A program made the position numbers and the translations under genes. Below the pieces are notes generated by a model. That model was not told the origin of the DNA. It saw only the letters and a program-made list of their open reading frames with translations, and ran no database searches. This document shows, in pieces, positions 1 to 11,514 of a DNA stretch of 64,000 bases. The first letter of the stretch is position 1; every line of letters starts with the position of its first letter. Origin of the DNA: Metarhizium brunneum (Eukaryota > Ascomycota > Sordariomycetes > Hypocreales > Clavicipitaceae). The DNA is taken from assembly GCF_013426205.1 (NCBI RefSeq), contig NC_089425.1, positions 992,001 to 1,056,000 of the forward strand, in the 5' to 3' direction.

Positions 1-1
1 T

Positions 2-541
2 GGGCCCAAGTATACCCTTATTGGTGGCGTTCTCGTGCAGGCTGTGGTTGGATACATCATGGCTGGAGTCTATGGCAAGATTGTCAACCATATTGCTGGA
101 TTTGCTGTCCTGTACGGGATCTTCCTTACTCTTGGCGAGCTTGGCCCTGGCAACAACATTGGTCTGTTGGCTGCCAAGACGTGTGCGACTGGTGTTCGTG
201 GTCGATATTATGGCATTGCCGCCGCTATCGGCAAGATTGGTGCTTTTGTCGGGACTTGGGTCTTCCCTTATATCCAGGCCGCTGGTGGCGATGACAAAGT
301 CAAGTCGGCGCAGTATCCATTCTGGGTGGCTTCCAGCCTGTCGATTCTGTCAGCCGCCATTGCCTTCTTCTTCATCCCCAACATTGGCCAGGACACCATT
401 ACTCATGAAGATGTGCGCTTCCGTGAGTTTCTCGAGAGCCGTGGCTGGGATACTGCTCAGCTTGGCTTGGGCAAAGTTGACTCGGAGCGCGTCGACGTTG
501 CGCAAGATGAGCATGTACCAGAGAAACTAGCTATCAAGTAA
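2..541 (+). CDS. GIT1-like glycerophosphodiester/phosphate MFS permease, C-terminal part
   Basis: This is the 3' end of a major facilitator transporter; the 5' part lies outside the window and the frame is open from the first bases. The 179 visible residues hold the last membrane segments. They contain the charged loop GVRGRYYGIAAAIGKIGAF, then FPYIQ, a hydrophobic helix ending in FFFIPNIGQDTI, and a cytoplasmic tail with FREFLESRGWD. This ending is typical of the fungal GIT1 family, which imports glycerophosphoinositol and related phosphodiesters across the plasma membrane with protons. The family call comes from recalled similarity, not from a search. Nothing is disrupted and the stop is followed by intergenic DNA. 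The exact substrate cannot be told from this part; inorganic phosphate is an alternative. Confidence 0.8.
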   Translation, partial: GPKYTLIGGVLVQAVVGYIMAGVYGKIVNHIAGFAVLYGIFLTLGELGPGNNIGLLAAKTCATGVRGRYYGIAAAIGKIGAFVGTWVFPYIQAAGGDDKVKSAQYPFWVASSLSILSAAIAFFFIPNIGQDTITHEDVRFREFLESRGWDTAQLGLGKVDSERVDVAQDEHVPEKLAIK

Positions 542-1901
542 AGGCCTAGTCATGTTGGATGATGTGGTCTATTTATGTTGCATTTTGATAGCCTGCGGAG
601 AAAAATTACCGCCACAAGTATAAAGCTGTTTTCTGGTCCTGCGTGTCGTTGGATTGTCGTCAATCTCGCCAAGCCCACTCCACAATTTCATCTGATGGCT
701 GCCGCCTTGGCGTCGTGGCGATGGGCTTCTTGGTTGGGAGCGCCAAGGCTGGACAAACCTGCCATTTCCTTGGCGCCCGTCCATCCTCGCTGATATGTAA
801 TACTATGTGAGAATTGACATAGGACTGTCAGCTAACAGTGTCAATGTGTATTGCCTGTCCAGTGTGTGCATATCGGGTATTCCACGTGGAAGTCAAGGCA
901 TAATTCAACCTCGGGAGCAAGCCGACAGGGAGCGTGCCATCCCGCAAGATACAGCACCAGGAGAAGACCAGACATGGAGGCAGCAGAAACAATATTTGGA
1001 AAGATGCAAAGACATGTCGTGGAGACCCCTCCGCCTAATATATAAACGACTCCGTGCTTAAAGCAAGCGGCATAAGCGGCACCTATTTTCCGGCCAGCGA
1101 TGCCGTCCTTCTCCATGGTACGGGGCAAGCCCATCTGGATTCAAGCGCACCGGTGGACCACGGTGGTATTCGGGAACCAAGTAAGCAAAGCACCTGACAA
1201 GTAAATTTAGAACCAGACCAGACGGTAGATGCGCCTGGTGCAACCACTATTTCCCCGTGTTAGTCTTGACTAAACGTCCGTACAGAGTACATGGGGGGCA
1301 AGTGTTCAGCCTGCGGCGAATCGCTCGGCAGCGACAGCTCACCTAGGCTACACATCCAATCTCAACTCTGCGCACGAGACATGCAATCTACATACAAAAG
1401 AGCACATCCGCGGGCGCTTCCACAAAACGGCGACAAACAAAAACCCGCCACCATGCGACATTGTCGACCAACCATCTCGCACACGCCCATCCCAAAGGGG
1501 AAGTCGGAGCGTGGGGGGCGCGGAAGATGCCCGAGCTTTATTGACTGCGCGCAAAGCGAACATTGAAGTTGAGATTGGCAATAAAATAGTTGGTAGGTTG
1601 AATTTCCAAGATACTGGATAGAAACGATTACCACGCAGTGAAAATGCCATTGTTACTTGGGGATACTAAGGCGGGAAGGTGGCTACCTTGGAGCCAACGG
1701 GGGATTTGCCACGTTTTGGCCTTGATGCTCCCATCAATGATGGCACAGGACAACATACGGCGACAAGGTTCATAATACACCGTCTTGAAGGAAATAATTT
1801 ACCAGCACGCCTATCTTAAACCCATAGGTAGAGCCACGCCCAAAACCCCAACACTGCAGACAACGCCACAGGGCCGTTGGCACCCCTCCCCAGAAAAGAC
1901 T
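542..1901. other. Intergenic, no gene recognised
   Basis: The open frames here are short and overlapping, have no recognisable domain and show no convincing splice pairs. It presumably holds the two 3' untranslated regions of the converging permease and sulfotransferase genes. Confidence 0.5.
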
Positions 1902-2758
1902 TTACATCTGAGCAACCTCGTATCCCAGCGGCACAGCCAGCGTATAAACAACCCTGCCAACATTAAACACTCGACACACCAGCCCAATAGCAAAAAGCAT
2001 CACCAGCAACCACACCAGTATCCGAAACGCCACATTCCTCATCTGGTCCCTGTTGCGGCTTCGCGACTCGCGCACAAACTCCTCGTCGTCATTGACATTC
2101 GGAAAAGCAGCGTTCTCCGGCACCGGCTCCCCCAGAAACTTGCACAGCGGGCCCCAGCCCTCCGTGACCTGATACTCGAGCAACCGGTCCCCCGGCACGA
2201 GGCGGCGAACCTCTTCGCAGTGGCGCCGGAAGACCTCCTTCCCCCGGCCGGCAAAGTCCCCCTCGAAGAAGGTGTCAAACAGCTTCCTCAGCAGGGGGTA
2301 GTACATGCCGGCGGCCCAGTCCACGCACGACAGGTAGCCGAGCTCGGGGTCCGTGGCGCGCCAGTACAGCGTCTTGAGGGCCGAGGCGTGCCAGGCGTCG
2401 ACGTCGCGGGTGGTTAGGACGACCTTGGCCTCGGGGTACGCGGCGACGAGGTCGGCGGCGAAGGCGGCGGCGGGCCAGCCGCTCACGGCCTGGCAGTGGC
2501 CGAGGAGGCGGTCCCAGTCGCGGCGGGTGAAGGGCCGGCGAGGGGCGCCGTCGTACTTGGCGCAGAGGGCGTCCGTCCAGAGCAGCGCGTCGGGGGGGTT
2601 CTCGAGGCAGCTCGTCATGTGGTACGTGTCGAGGTAGCCGAGGCGCTTCATGGCGGCGCGGAGAGCTGCTTGTTGTTAGTGAGTGAGCGGGCACACGGGT
2701 CGGTGAGTTGCTTACATGTGGTGCCGGTGCGGTCTAGCCCCAGGATGAGGACTTTCAT
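1902..2758 (-). CDS. Sulfotransferase-like (Sulfotransfer_4 type) protein with C-terminal membrane anchor
   Basis: Two exons (2758-2716 and 2665-1902) joined over a 50-base intron (GTAAGC...CAG) give 268 residues. The join rebuilds the N-terminal phosphate-binding loop of sulfotransferases, GLDRTGTTSL, at about residues 6-15, which neither exon has alone. Further family features are PEAKVVLTTRDVDAWHAS, resembling the 3'-phosphate-binding part, and an acidic WVxF-type C-terminal half. The last 45 residues include a hydrophobic helix (ILVWLLVMLFAIGLVC), suggesting tail anchoring in an internal membrane. Fungal members of this family are often misnamed NAD-dependent epimerases. Substrate is unknown. 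The exon is very GC-rich compared with flanking DNA, as expected for a functional gene. Confidence 0.85.
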
Positions 2759-4374
2759 GGGGACGGTGCGGACGCATTTGCTGCGGTTGATGTCGGTGTC
2801 GGGGGTGAAGATGTCGGTGAAGGGCTTGGGCTTGTATTTTGAAGCATGGTGCATTTTTCTCGTCTTGGCATGTGTTGCGTGAAGTAGGACGGGAGGATGT
2901 TTTAATCCTGGATGGGCTGGAAAAGGGGCGATTTCGTGAAATTCGTAAAGGAGCAAATAATGAGGGCTAGATGAGGAACAGCGAGGGGATGAACTGTGCT
3001 CTCGAAGCTGAAGGGAATGGAATCACTTGACCAGCGTTATATCAAGTACGGCATGAAGATGGGTGATTTCCGGCTGAATAGGATCGGAAGTGCCGTCGTC
3101 GTCATGGTCGGCGTCGACGGGCCGATACTTGGTGAGCCGGGAATTGCCAAGACGTACAACAGCCGACGATCCAGACTATCATGATTAAAAAAAGAGGCAC
3201 GGGGAGATGGTGCCGATAGACTATAGTTGTAAGCGTGTGATACCCCGGTCTCCCCGGCGAGCAGGGCCTGTTTTTGGCTTTATTTTCCGTCATGAGGCTG
3301 GGGCCAATTGAACAGGCCTCAAGTTTTGCAGCAAGTACAACTCGACGCAACCGAGACGCAATGCCGGCACTGGGAGGATTCGTCACGACTCGGCCGCGAG
3401 AACTGACGCTTGGTTTGCAAGTGTCGTCTCTCCACCAGGGAGACATGCGCGCAGGGGCATCACAAGCCCCAGGCCTTCTTGCATGGATGAGCCCGGTAGC
3501 ATAGGGGCTTGTCGCCGATAAGATCAATTGATGTTGGGTACTGTCAACTGCCCTGAGACGGCACATTGGCGTACAGCACGGTGACTTGCTGGTGACATTG
3601 CCGCGTGCAATGACAGCCCAGCCTTGGCGGTTGTCTTGGCAAACCAAAAACTAGGCGAAAAGAACGGATAAACGGCTGCTTTGTGGCTCTAGGGGACTGC
3701 TAGTTTGCTTGCGGCAGTTTCATTTGGACCAAGTGCGCGGGGAGGCTTGATGACGCGGCTTCTAAGCTTCTGAGCTTTCAGCGCTCGACGGTGGGGCAGG
3801 CAAGTTGACACTTTGAAAGCCATCAGCTCAAACTTGGGGTCAAAGTCGTCTTGGTTAGAACCCGCAGCTCCAGATGCCGTCCTGACAGGCAATTCAGTTG
3901 ATGCCCAGCCCCAATCCCCCATTCTTGGCCACCGCTCCCTCCTTCTGCCCCGATGGTGCACTTTCTGTCAAATTGATGATCCCAGGTGCCGTCGTTATTG
4001 CCGGCGCTTGCCAGGGCGGCTGTATCCGCGCCACGCACAAAGTAGCATTCGCTGTTCGTCACCCAAGCGCCGGGTTGTGGGCGACTGGGCCTATCGTGAC
4101 GCGTGTTTCGCAAATCATCATCATCATTCTTCACCAAGCTCAGCCGTGTCTAAATACAGTTCAACGGGAGGCCATCAGCTCCATGCATGGTAGTCATTGG
4201 CTCGGCTACACCCTCCAGTGATGACGACGCCCGGGTCCCTGAGCGGCTTGCGCCCTCCCACATTCCGGTGCCTCCACCGAATTGGCTTGGACTCATGTCG
4301 ACGTGCATTTCCGCTCACACATCTATCAAGGACCCGTTGCCAGCCACGATTCTGCCCTCACCACCGGTCTAGCA
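2759..4374. other. Intergenic, no gene recognised
   Basis: Short overlapping frames on both strands, none with a recognisable domain or splice structure. The proximal part should contain the promoter of the leftward sulfotransferase-like gene. Confidence 0.45.
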
Positions 4375-4817
4375 TTAATCCCTAACCTGAAGCAGGTCCA
4401 CAAGATTCGAATGTTGAAACAACCCGTATGACGGGGCATCACCGGCGCCGAATCGACTCTGTGGACCAAAGTGCGTCTCGCACAAGACTTTGCCGCCGCG
4501 CGTGAACTCTGAATACACCACTGAAGCCATATCCAACAAGGACGTGGCCGTTGGGGAGATTTCGCATCGAGCCCTGCGACGCAGCGGGACCGTGAGTTGG
4601 GTTTTTGTCTCGATGATGAGCTTGCCCGTCATGAAGAGTTGGTCGACACGGAGTCGAATGCCTCTGGGGTGAGCGATTTCCAGTGCTCTCCGCCGTGGCT
4701 ATTGTCGAAGAGGGTAATTTCCTTGTAGTCATTGTCACACCGGACTTCGTGTTGGAAAGCAAAGTTGGTCGCCTTGCCACCCGACAATTCCTTGAATTTG
4801 TTTCCCTTGCCTCCCAT
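4375..4817 (-). pseudogene. Frameshifted hypothetical coding remnant
   Basis: Two overlapping minus-strand frames look like one protein split by a frameshift. The upstream frame (from an ATG at 4817) reads coding-like sequence with FAFQHEVRCDNDYK and LFDNSHGGEHWK, and stops soon after. The next frame continues with RLRVDQLFMTGKLIIETKT and runs to 4375. No intron fits the junction near 4620-4660. I do not recognise the family; the first half resembles small beta-sheet proteins. Decayed AT-rich DNA lies directly upstream, which supports a relic, but a short real gene with a sequencing error cannot be excluded. Confidence 0.35.
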
Positions 4818-4844
4818 GGCCCAAATGATGCTTCCCGCTTTACA

Positions 4845-5170
4845 TCTTTAATATAATAGGAGCGTCAGAAAGGTCCTTCTATTAAGCCTAGCTATTGAGG
4901 GATTTAAGTTTTTTAATAGTCAAATCTAGCTATCAAGGCTAGCAGGTAATCCGGCCGAATCTAGCTGCTTGAGATGTTGTTGAAACGCTTAATATTCTCC
5001 GATATTCTCGGCCATAGGGCTTGTTTGAGGTTCTAATGAGTGTTTTGCCGTGAAATCAATAGCAAGACCTAACTAGCTAGTAAAGAAGTATAAGATAAAG
5101 AAGCCTAGACTATAGATAACGTTTATAGTCTGGGTGTAGAGGTAATTGGGCCCTAATATTGTAGCTATTG
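4845..5170. repeat. AT-rich decayed element, probably RIP-affected
   Basis: The stretch is rich in TA-containing words (ctagctat, tagctagtaaag, aagtataagataaag) and stop codons in all frames, contrasting with GC-rich neighbours. This is the usual look of a transposon copy mutated by repeat-induced point mutation. No open frame, terminal repeat or family could be recognised. A solo LTR lies about 320 bases to the right. Confidence 0.45.
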
Positions 5171-5493
5171 CCTTAAAATCAGCGACTTGAGATTAACATG
5201 GGTGGTAGTCGAGCGTGCGTACCTTGAGTACTCAAGCTACATCTTCAGCTTTGCATAGTAGGGCCCTTATCCGCCACGACATTATTTCCCCTCCTCGCAG
5301 CTAGTGCCTGCTCCAAAGCCTTCGTTGTTGCACTTTGTCACAGCCTCGGAACTGTGTTAGCCCCGTCGCACCCTTTTCACCCAAGATTTTGTTTACAGGA
5401 CAGCCTCATTCGGGCCTTTGAAATGAGCTAATTCCGTAATCCCACACTTTCCTGCTTGTCCTTCCTTGAGCTTCCGCTTGTTGGGACGGCCGG

Positions 5494-5689
5494 TGTGACA
5501 AGGGCTCGATAGAGGGCTTGGAGTCAATAGCTCAATTCATCCAATAACAGTCTTTGGTATCAAAGGTCCTTGGTTTTCCTCAAGGCTTCATTGACCAAAG
5601 ACCTCTTTCAAGAGAAGAAGTCGGCGAGGGACTTTACCCTAGGTCCAGTGACCGTAGCCCTGGTCTAATAGGGCCATTTCCGTGTAACA
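5494..5689 (+). mobile_element. Solo LTR, copy 1, flanked by 5-bp target duplication
   Basis: A 196-base unit begins TGTGACAAGGGC and ends TTTCCGTGTAACA, so it has the TG...CA ends of a long terminal repeat with short inverted termini (TGTGACA/TGTAACA). It is flanked by an exact 5-base direct repeat, GCCGG, at 5489-5493 and 5690-5694. A second copy lies near 43.3 kb. No internal retrotransposon sequence is present, so recombination between two LTRs probably removed the element. Orientation is arbitrary. Confidence 0.88.
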
Positions 5690-5694
5690 GCCGG

Positions 5695-7983
5695 ATGCAC
5701 AGTCGAGATTCCCGACGTCCTGGCCTTGAAATACTATCGTGAAGGGATACCACAAGGTTGAGGACCGGAAACATGGTGGCCATGGTGGTGACAAAGCCCG
5801 CGACGTCGTACGAACTTGTCCTTGCAGAACCACACCGTAGAGTTGACGACACTTGAGGAAGAAACAGCTTGTAACACCCAATGCGTCTAGGAGGTTAAAG
5901 GGAAGAAGGTTTATGGTGGCAATATTCGAAACTAACACGGGATCACCACCAGGGGTAGAAAAGGCTAAAAGAAAGTATCCCCAGATTATTGATCATGGAC
6001 ATATAGGACTAAAATATGGAACAGAAAACGTGACTGATGCTGCTCTCCCGAAAAAGCTAGGCGAAACGGCGATAGCGTGCCGTGGGAGACAAATTTGGGG
6101 AGTACAATCTTGAGAATATGTCCGGGACGCGCAAGACCCTCACCACGTCAGCCTTCTCTAGACTCCAATGTACAAGAAGGTACTTTGGCAGTACATGCCA
6201 TGTTCTGCCGACTATCGTGTCAACTAAAGCCAGCCACAGAAGCCGGCGTTCAAGAACTGGTAGGGATTGAATGTGAAGCAGCCACAAAAACACTGTAGAA
6301 AGGAGGGGAGGGGGTGCGTAGGACGGGCTGCCGAGCGCCACGTCCGTCTTCGCCAAGCCCAACGGCTCCACGAGAACAATTGCTCCGAGCAGCCATAGTT
6401 TGGTCTTGGCTATTACCATCGGCCTGTGTTGAAACCGAAACGGTCTTCTTTCCCACGTGAAGGGGCCGGATAAGAAATTTACCAGCAATATACTAGATTC
6501 GCTCTAAAACACTGGTGTGGATTCCGTGGTTGATGTATTTTGATTTCTGTAAGCTGAACAACTGCGGATCAATTAGTAGATCCCACCTGTCGTCGTTTAT
6601 TAGAGTCTCTAGACCCCTGACTTGCGAAGCCACACAGCCTGGTGGCTGTTGGCAAGGGACCGAGGGCAACGGAAGTTTGTTTCACGCCTGCGTGAACGTG
6701 TCCAAATCGTCAATAGCTGAGTCTGTGGTCAGACATTTCGTATGCTCAGAAGTGGATGTTTCCTGTTTAACCCCCCTTACCCTGCAAGAGGCTCAAACCA
6801 AACGCGCCACTGACAACCCTTGGCCCGGTGCTACCAAGCCCCTCCATCAATTAGGCAAGGGTCATTCCTGTAGTCGCAGCTGGAGTTGGTCGTTTATTCT
6901 CCAACACCAGCAAAGGCCCGATGACCCGCAATTCGGTGGTGGCTGGCAATTGAAAGAAGCATACGTAACCACCAAGTCGACAGTATTGCGACGACCCAAA
7001 GCTGAGACTGTCTTCTGTGGAATTGCGACGACAGGACCATTGCTAGAAGCTTAGAAGTCTATTTTTGGGCTCCTCCACAGCAGCCATTTATTCCGACATA
7101 TGCGTTCGCGTCTTGCAGAGGGGCTAAGCTATCGTTTCCGGGTAATGTTAGCAGCCGTTAAGGTTCTGGGGGATTCCTGCTCGCACAAGCTTCGAACGTT
7201 CTTTCTAGTACTGACCAATGGTGTCTGGTACGACATCATCTTTCGCGTGCGCTTTTGCCCTTGGTGTACTCCGTATCCTTGGCGCGTACACCACATTGCC
7301 CTTGTGCAATAACTTGCCTCCCTCGCTGGCGCAGTCGAAAGGAGCCATTGGCCGCGGCTCACACACATGCGTGCTTATCAACCAACTCTTCCAGCTCGCC
7401 ATCCTTCATATGTGATATCTCAACACCGTTATTTTTTATCAACAGATCAGACGCGTAAGCAAGCCTATACGCCAAACGCTCCTTTCATTTCTGCGGCGGT
7501 GTCTTCGACCTCCTCTTGCCGCCAAGACACCAACACTCCGAGGCTTCCGACTTGCGGCCGACGTCGAGGCCTCAGCAGTGCGCATTGGACGAATCCAAGC
7601 AACTTATTGTAAAGCATGTGCCTTCCGATGCATTGCTTTCAGGCGTTCTTTCTTTAGCGTCTGGTAGCTACAGTGTGGTGCCGATTCGGCGAGCCTCCTG
7701 GGTCCATTGTCGCAATCCAAGCGGTTGAACAGAGGACGGCGAGAACGGTTGGGCTCGAGGTTTACCTCCAACAGGCCCTCGACGCCGAAGCATCAATCTG
7801 AGAGCATCAGATCATTGGTGTCAATCTGCTTTTATCAAATTCCCCTGGTTATCAATCTACCTCCGTATTACCTCCTTGAATGATCTATGCGGTGTACCCT
7901 TTCATGCCCTATTAATCAGATTTCGTGAGGATATACAGATCATACCTTGGTCAAGTTGGCAGCAACAACCGATGTGCTAAGTT
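5695..7983. other. Intergenic, no gene recognised
   Basis: Several mid-sized frames occur on both strands (the longest about 180 codons, near 6515-7054) but none has a recognisable domain, consistent codon use or supporting splice sites. The right end presumably carries the promoter of the MFS gene. Confidence 0.45.
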
Positions 7984-9898
7984 ATGGCGAGCCGACACAG
8001 ATGGTTTCGTTGGTCAGACGAGACGCCCAAGGCAAGGATCTGCGACAAACAACATCCTCAAGCGAGGGACAGTTCTGCAAATATGGTAGACATGGAAAGG
8101 TTTCGGGCGTATCCTGCCGCCTCATCTGCCTTCTATCATGAGAAGGACCAGGACCAACCGAAGGAGGTGATTAGCTGGCGTGCCGTGCCACGGAAAGACC
8201 AGCTTCTTATTCTCTTCGCATCTCGTTTCGTCGACTTCTTGCAGGTGGCTTCATTACAGGCATACATCTTCTTCCAACTCAAACACTTTGACGACCGGCT
8301 CTCAGATGCAGAGATATCGAAACAAGCCGGCATACTGCAGGGCTGTTTTACTGGTGCTCAAGCTCTCACTGCAATCCTTTGGGGCAAGGCCGCGGACGCC
8401 AGTTGGTGTGGCCGTAAGCGCGTGCTTCTCATCGGCCTCGCTGGTACAGCTGCATCATGCGTAGGATATGGATTCTCAACTTCATTTTACGAAGCAGCAT
8501 TGTGGAGAGCCTTGGGCGGCGCCATCAATGGTGCTGTCGGCATCACGTAAGTACTGCGGTCTTGATCTATCCAGGCACCCTGCTTATTTCTGCACGATTA
8601 GTCGGACCATGATTGCAGAAGTTACAGTAGAGAAGAGATACCGATCCCTGACCTTTCTCATCTTACCAATGAGCTTCCATGTAGCAGGCATTATCGGCCC
8701 AAGTAAGAATGCCTTCATTGGAAACTCCCAGATGTGTGGTACTGATGCGTGTGGCAGTTCTAGGGGGCCTGCTTGCAAATCCGATCGAGACCTTTCCTCA
8801 GGTATTTGGCGAAGCAGCGATATTTGAATCGCAGTGGATATACCAGAATCCATATGCCTTACCTAGTATTGTCAACGCCCTTCTTCTGACCATCTCGGCC
8901 ATTGCAACTTATCTATTTCTCGAAGAGGTGAGTGGCCATATGCTGGAGTCGATTGATCTCTGGGGGAGCTAACAGACGAGAAGACTTTGGGCGGCAGGAG
9001 CAGACATTTCGATTTTGGCTTGTATCTAGGCAACATGATCAAGTCAAAGATCTTCGAGCATGCCAGCAAGCAGTCGTATCACGCCCTGCCAAAAGGTGAG
9101 GACATGCTCATAACTACACAACGTGTAGAAATGTACAGCAGACAGAAGACAACGGGAAAATTGTCATTCAACCAACTCTGGACTCGAAATGCTGTATCTA
9201 CCCTGCTCACGAGTGCCCTGTACGATTTTCACCTCGGTTCCTTTGCCAATATTTGGACCCTGTTTCTCTCAACTCCTAGATATCGAACATCGAGTCACAC
9301 GGCTCAAAAACAATCGTTGCCTCTCCTATTCACTGGGGGTCTGGGTATGTCAGCAGCAACGGTGGGGTTGGCCACCTCGATCCTGGGCGTTTTGGGGATG
9401 ATCATCCAGATATTTTGCTACCCATCCATTCAAACTCGCCTGGGGACTTTGCGGTCATTTCGGTGGTTTCTTTTCCTGTTTCCAGTAGCGTACTTTTTGA
9501 CTCCATATATATCGATTCTTCCGTCGTCAGCAGAGCCACCACGGCCGTCCAGTGGCGCGTATGTATGGACAGGTCTGATTGTGGTTCTGCTTCTGCACAC
9601 CACGGCGTGTTCATTAACTTTGCCGGCCAGCATTCTCTTATTGAACAACTGCAGTCCCCATCCTAGCGTCCTGGGGACCATCCACGGCCTGGGTCAAAGC
9701 GTCTCGGCCGGCTTCAGAACCGTAGGGACCGTGGTTGGAGGGCAGTGGTATGGATTTGGGCTGGACATTGGAATGGTCGCCTGGGGTTGGTGGGGAACAG
9801 CTGCCGTGTCGATATTTGCATGTTTGACGGCGTTGGGGATGAATGATGGAAACGGACATGAGAATTTTATGAATGGCGAAATGGATGACAAATGTTGA
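7984..9898 (+). CDS. MFS transporter (DHA1/ZIFL-like), four exons
   Basis: Exons 7984-8546, 8602-8702, 8758-8927 and 8981-9898 join in frame over introns of 53-55 bases (GTAAGT, GTAAGA and GTGAGT donors) to give 583 residues. A downstream ATG at 8083 would give 550, and I slightly prefer that start because the conserved part begins soon after it. The joined protein shows MFS features: WGKAADASWCGRKR (the loop between helices 2 and 3), a GRALGG-like helix, and GPILGGLLANP created by splicing of exons 2 and 3. About twelve hydrophobic segments are visible. It resembles fungal drug/H+ antiporters related to zinc-induced facilitator proteins, and should act at the plasma or vacuolar membrane. It lies about 10 kb upstream of the polyketide synthase; a link to it is not supported. 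Confidence 0.87.
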
Positions 9899-10278
9899 GA
9901 GGCCTTGTGAACTAGCTACCTGTAGGTGCTTGATATTTCACAGGAGAGTGAGTGCATTCTCACATAACATTGAATGTCACGCGTTGCTAGCTGGCAGGTG
10001 TATGCCAGCTGTCTGTGAATTTACGCAGCTGGTGACTAGACAAACGGAACCTGTGAACAAATCATGCTCGCCCTGCTTGCGGTAACATTCTTGCTGCCAG
10101 TGTGAAGATTGAAATATTGCCTTCTACGCTCTCCTGAACGTACCCACTGCTTTCCTCTCCAAGCAAGCTAAAAATCTGGCGACCATCTACGAATATTTTA
10201 CACTCGGCTGCTTGCCTAGGTACCTGGGTACTTGAACAGCTGCCAACGAAGGCGTCTGCTTTTCTCAGTTTCCTTGAG
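9899..10278. other. Short intergenic spacer
   Basis: Separates the MFS gene from the AT-hook gene and presumably includes the promoter of the latter. Nothing else is visible. Confidence 0.5.
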
Positions 10279-11514
10279 ATGGAGGAAGACACTACCCTGG
10301 TTCATGTGACCACTGGGGCAGGAGACTCGGGCTCCCCAGATGCTCCTTCCAGTTTAAGCAACGGCAACGAGGTGCAGGGGCCAGATTGGATGGCCAAGCC
10401 GGCACTCATGGAAGAGTGCCAAACCGAGTCTGACTATGACACCCTAGCAGAAATCCCATCCTCACAACTGAATGACGAAAATACGGCACCAGCTATGCAA
10501 CAAATTGAACCTGGTCATCCCGCTGCTCCCATCGACCCCATTCCAAGGAGACGTCCCGTCGATACAGCGTTCGAGATGGATGAAGATGACTACGAAGCTC
10601 TGCGACTCTCGTTGGGAATACCTAAGCAATCGGATGAGTTTTTGAACAGGAAAACATCCCCAAGAGCCATTCCAAGCCCGGCCACGCCCGGAACACAGAT
10701 CGCACAGGAATCTAGAACTACTGACAGGCATCTGGCGTCTCCGATTCAGCTCCAACCTCGGCGTCGTCCGCCGACCAGCTCTAGTACGCCGCCAAGTGAG
10801 GCGCGGAATGTGTCCAGAAGATTCCCTGGACGACCCCGAAAGCGTGCGTACCAGTATCTCGAGCAGGAGGCTGCTTCGATCTTGGGTGATGATTGGATCT
10901 TGCAAAAGAAAAAGCTCACCTTGAACATGAATGACATGTCCAATAACGAAGAGAAGCCACACCTGGCGAGCAAGTCCTCTTCGAAACCGCAGCAAAAGCG
11001 CACACAATCTGGGACTCAAAGCACTTTATCCACCGCGACCTGGACTGTGCCCCCAAAAGATCGGCTTGAGGTGGTGCTACAACCCAAACGAAGCACTCGG
11101 CTGGCTGCATATAAGGAGGCTGATGGCAGTAGCAAAAGTGTCGCCGAACTGCCCAAGAGAGGTGGTCATCGCGGAAGAGGTCGACCAAGAGTTTTGCTAA
11201 GCGCACGAGATCAGGCTACCAACCGGGTTGATAAGAGGGCTGCCGTGATATCCAAGAATACTTCAAGTGGCAGACCTAAGAATGTGATGCGCAGAGTCAT
11301 CGGTGGCAGGGTTGGCGTTATCGGGGTGAGACGAAGTGAGAGAACGAATGCTGACAATCTCGACCCGGCCAAACATATAATCACTTCTGGCAGCGTTGAG
11401 CCAACTACGAACAGTGTAGTTGAACCTGGATCTCGACGGGGCAGACCGCCAGGTCGACCAAAGCGAAGAGGCCGGCCACCAACCCGCGCCAGGGTGTCAA
11501 ACGGACGGAAGTAG
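10279..11514 (+). CDS. AT-hook DNA-binding protein
   Basis: A single uninterrupted frame of 411 residues. Most of the protein is low-complexity and polar, with proline- and serine-rich stretches and an acidic N-terminal third. Basic AT-hook cores occur at about residue 184 (PGRPRKRAY), about 299 (GRGRPRVL), about 331 (SGRPKN) and as a dense C-terminal cluster at 387-405 (RRGRPPGRPKRRGRPP). AT-hooks bind the minor groove of AT-rich DNA, so a nuclear chromatin or transcription role is likely. No second domain such as a zinc finger or helicase is visible. An acidic motif near residue 97 (FEMDEDDYEALRLSLG) may be a protein-interaction segment. The start ATG is the first in a long frame just after a stop-rich leader. 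Confidence 0.85.
   Translation: MEEDTTLVHVTTGAGDSGSPDAPSSLSNGNEVQGPDWMAKPALMEECQTESDYDTLAEIPSSQLNDENTAPAMQQIEPGHPAAPIDPIPRRRPVDTAFEMDEDDYEALRLSLGIPKQSDEFLNRKTSPRAIPSPATPGTQIAQESRTTDRHLASPIQLQPRRRPPTSSSTPPSEARNVSRRFPGRPRKRAYQYLEQEAASILGDDWILQKKKLTLNMNDMSNNEEKPHLASKSSSKPQQKRTQSGTQSTLSTATWTVPPKDRLEVVLQPKRSTRLAAYKEADGSSKSVAELPKRGGHRGRGRPRVLLSARDQATNRVDKRAAVISKNTSSGRPKNVMRRVIGGRVGVIGVRRSERTNADNLDPAKHIITSGSVEPTTNSVVEPGSRRGRPPGRPKRRGRPPTRARVSNGRK

Noticed and set aside
2275..2694. Arg/Pro-rich frames over the sulfotransferase
   Set aside because: Shadow frames of a GC-rich real gene.
6057..6488. 143-codon minus-strand frame with hydrophobic stretches
   Set aside because: Composition is random-like, no family pattern, and it has no partner exon.
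6515..7054. 179-codon plus-strand frame
   Set aside because: No domain or conserved pattern; the length is possible by chance in this GC range.
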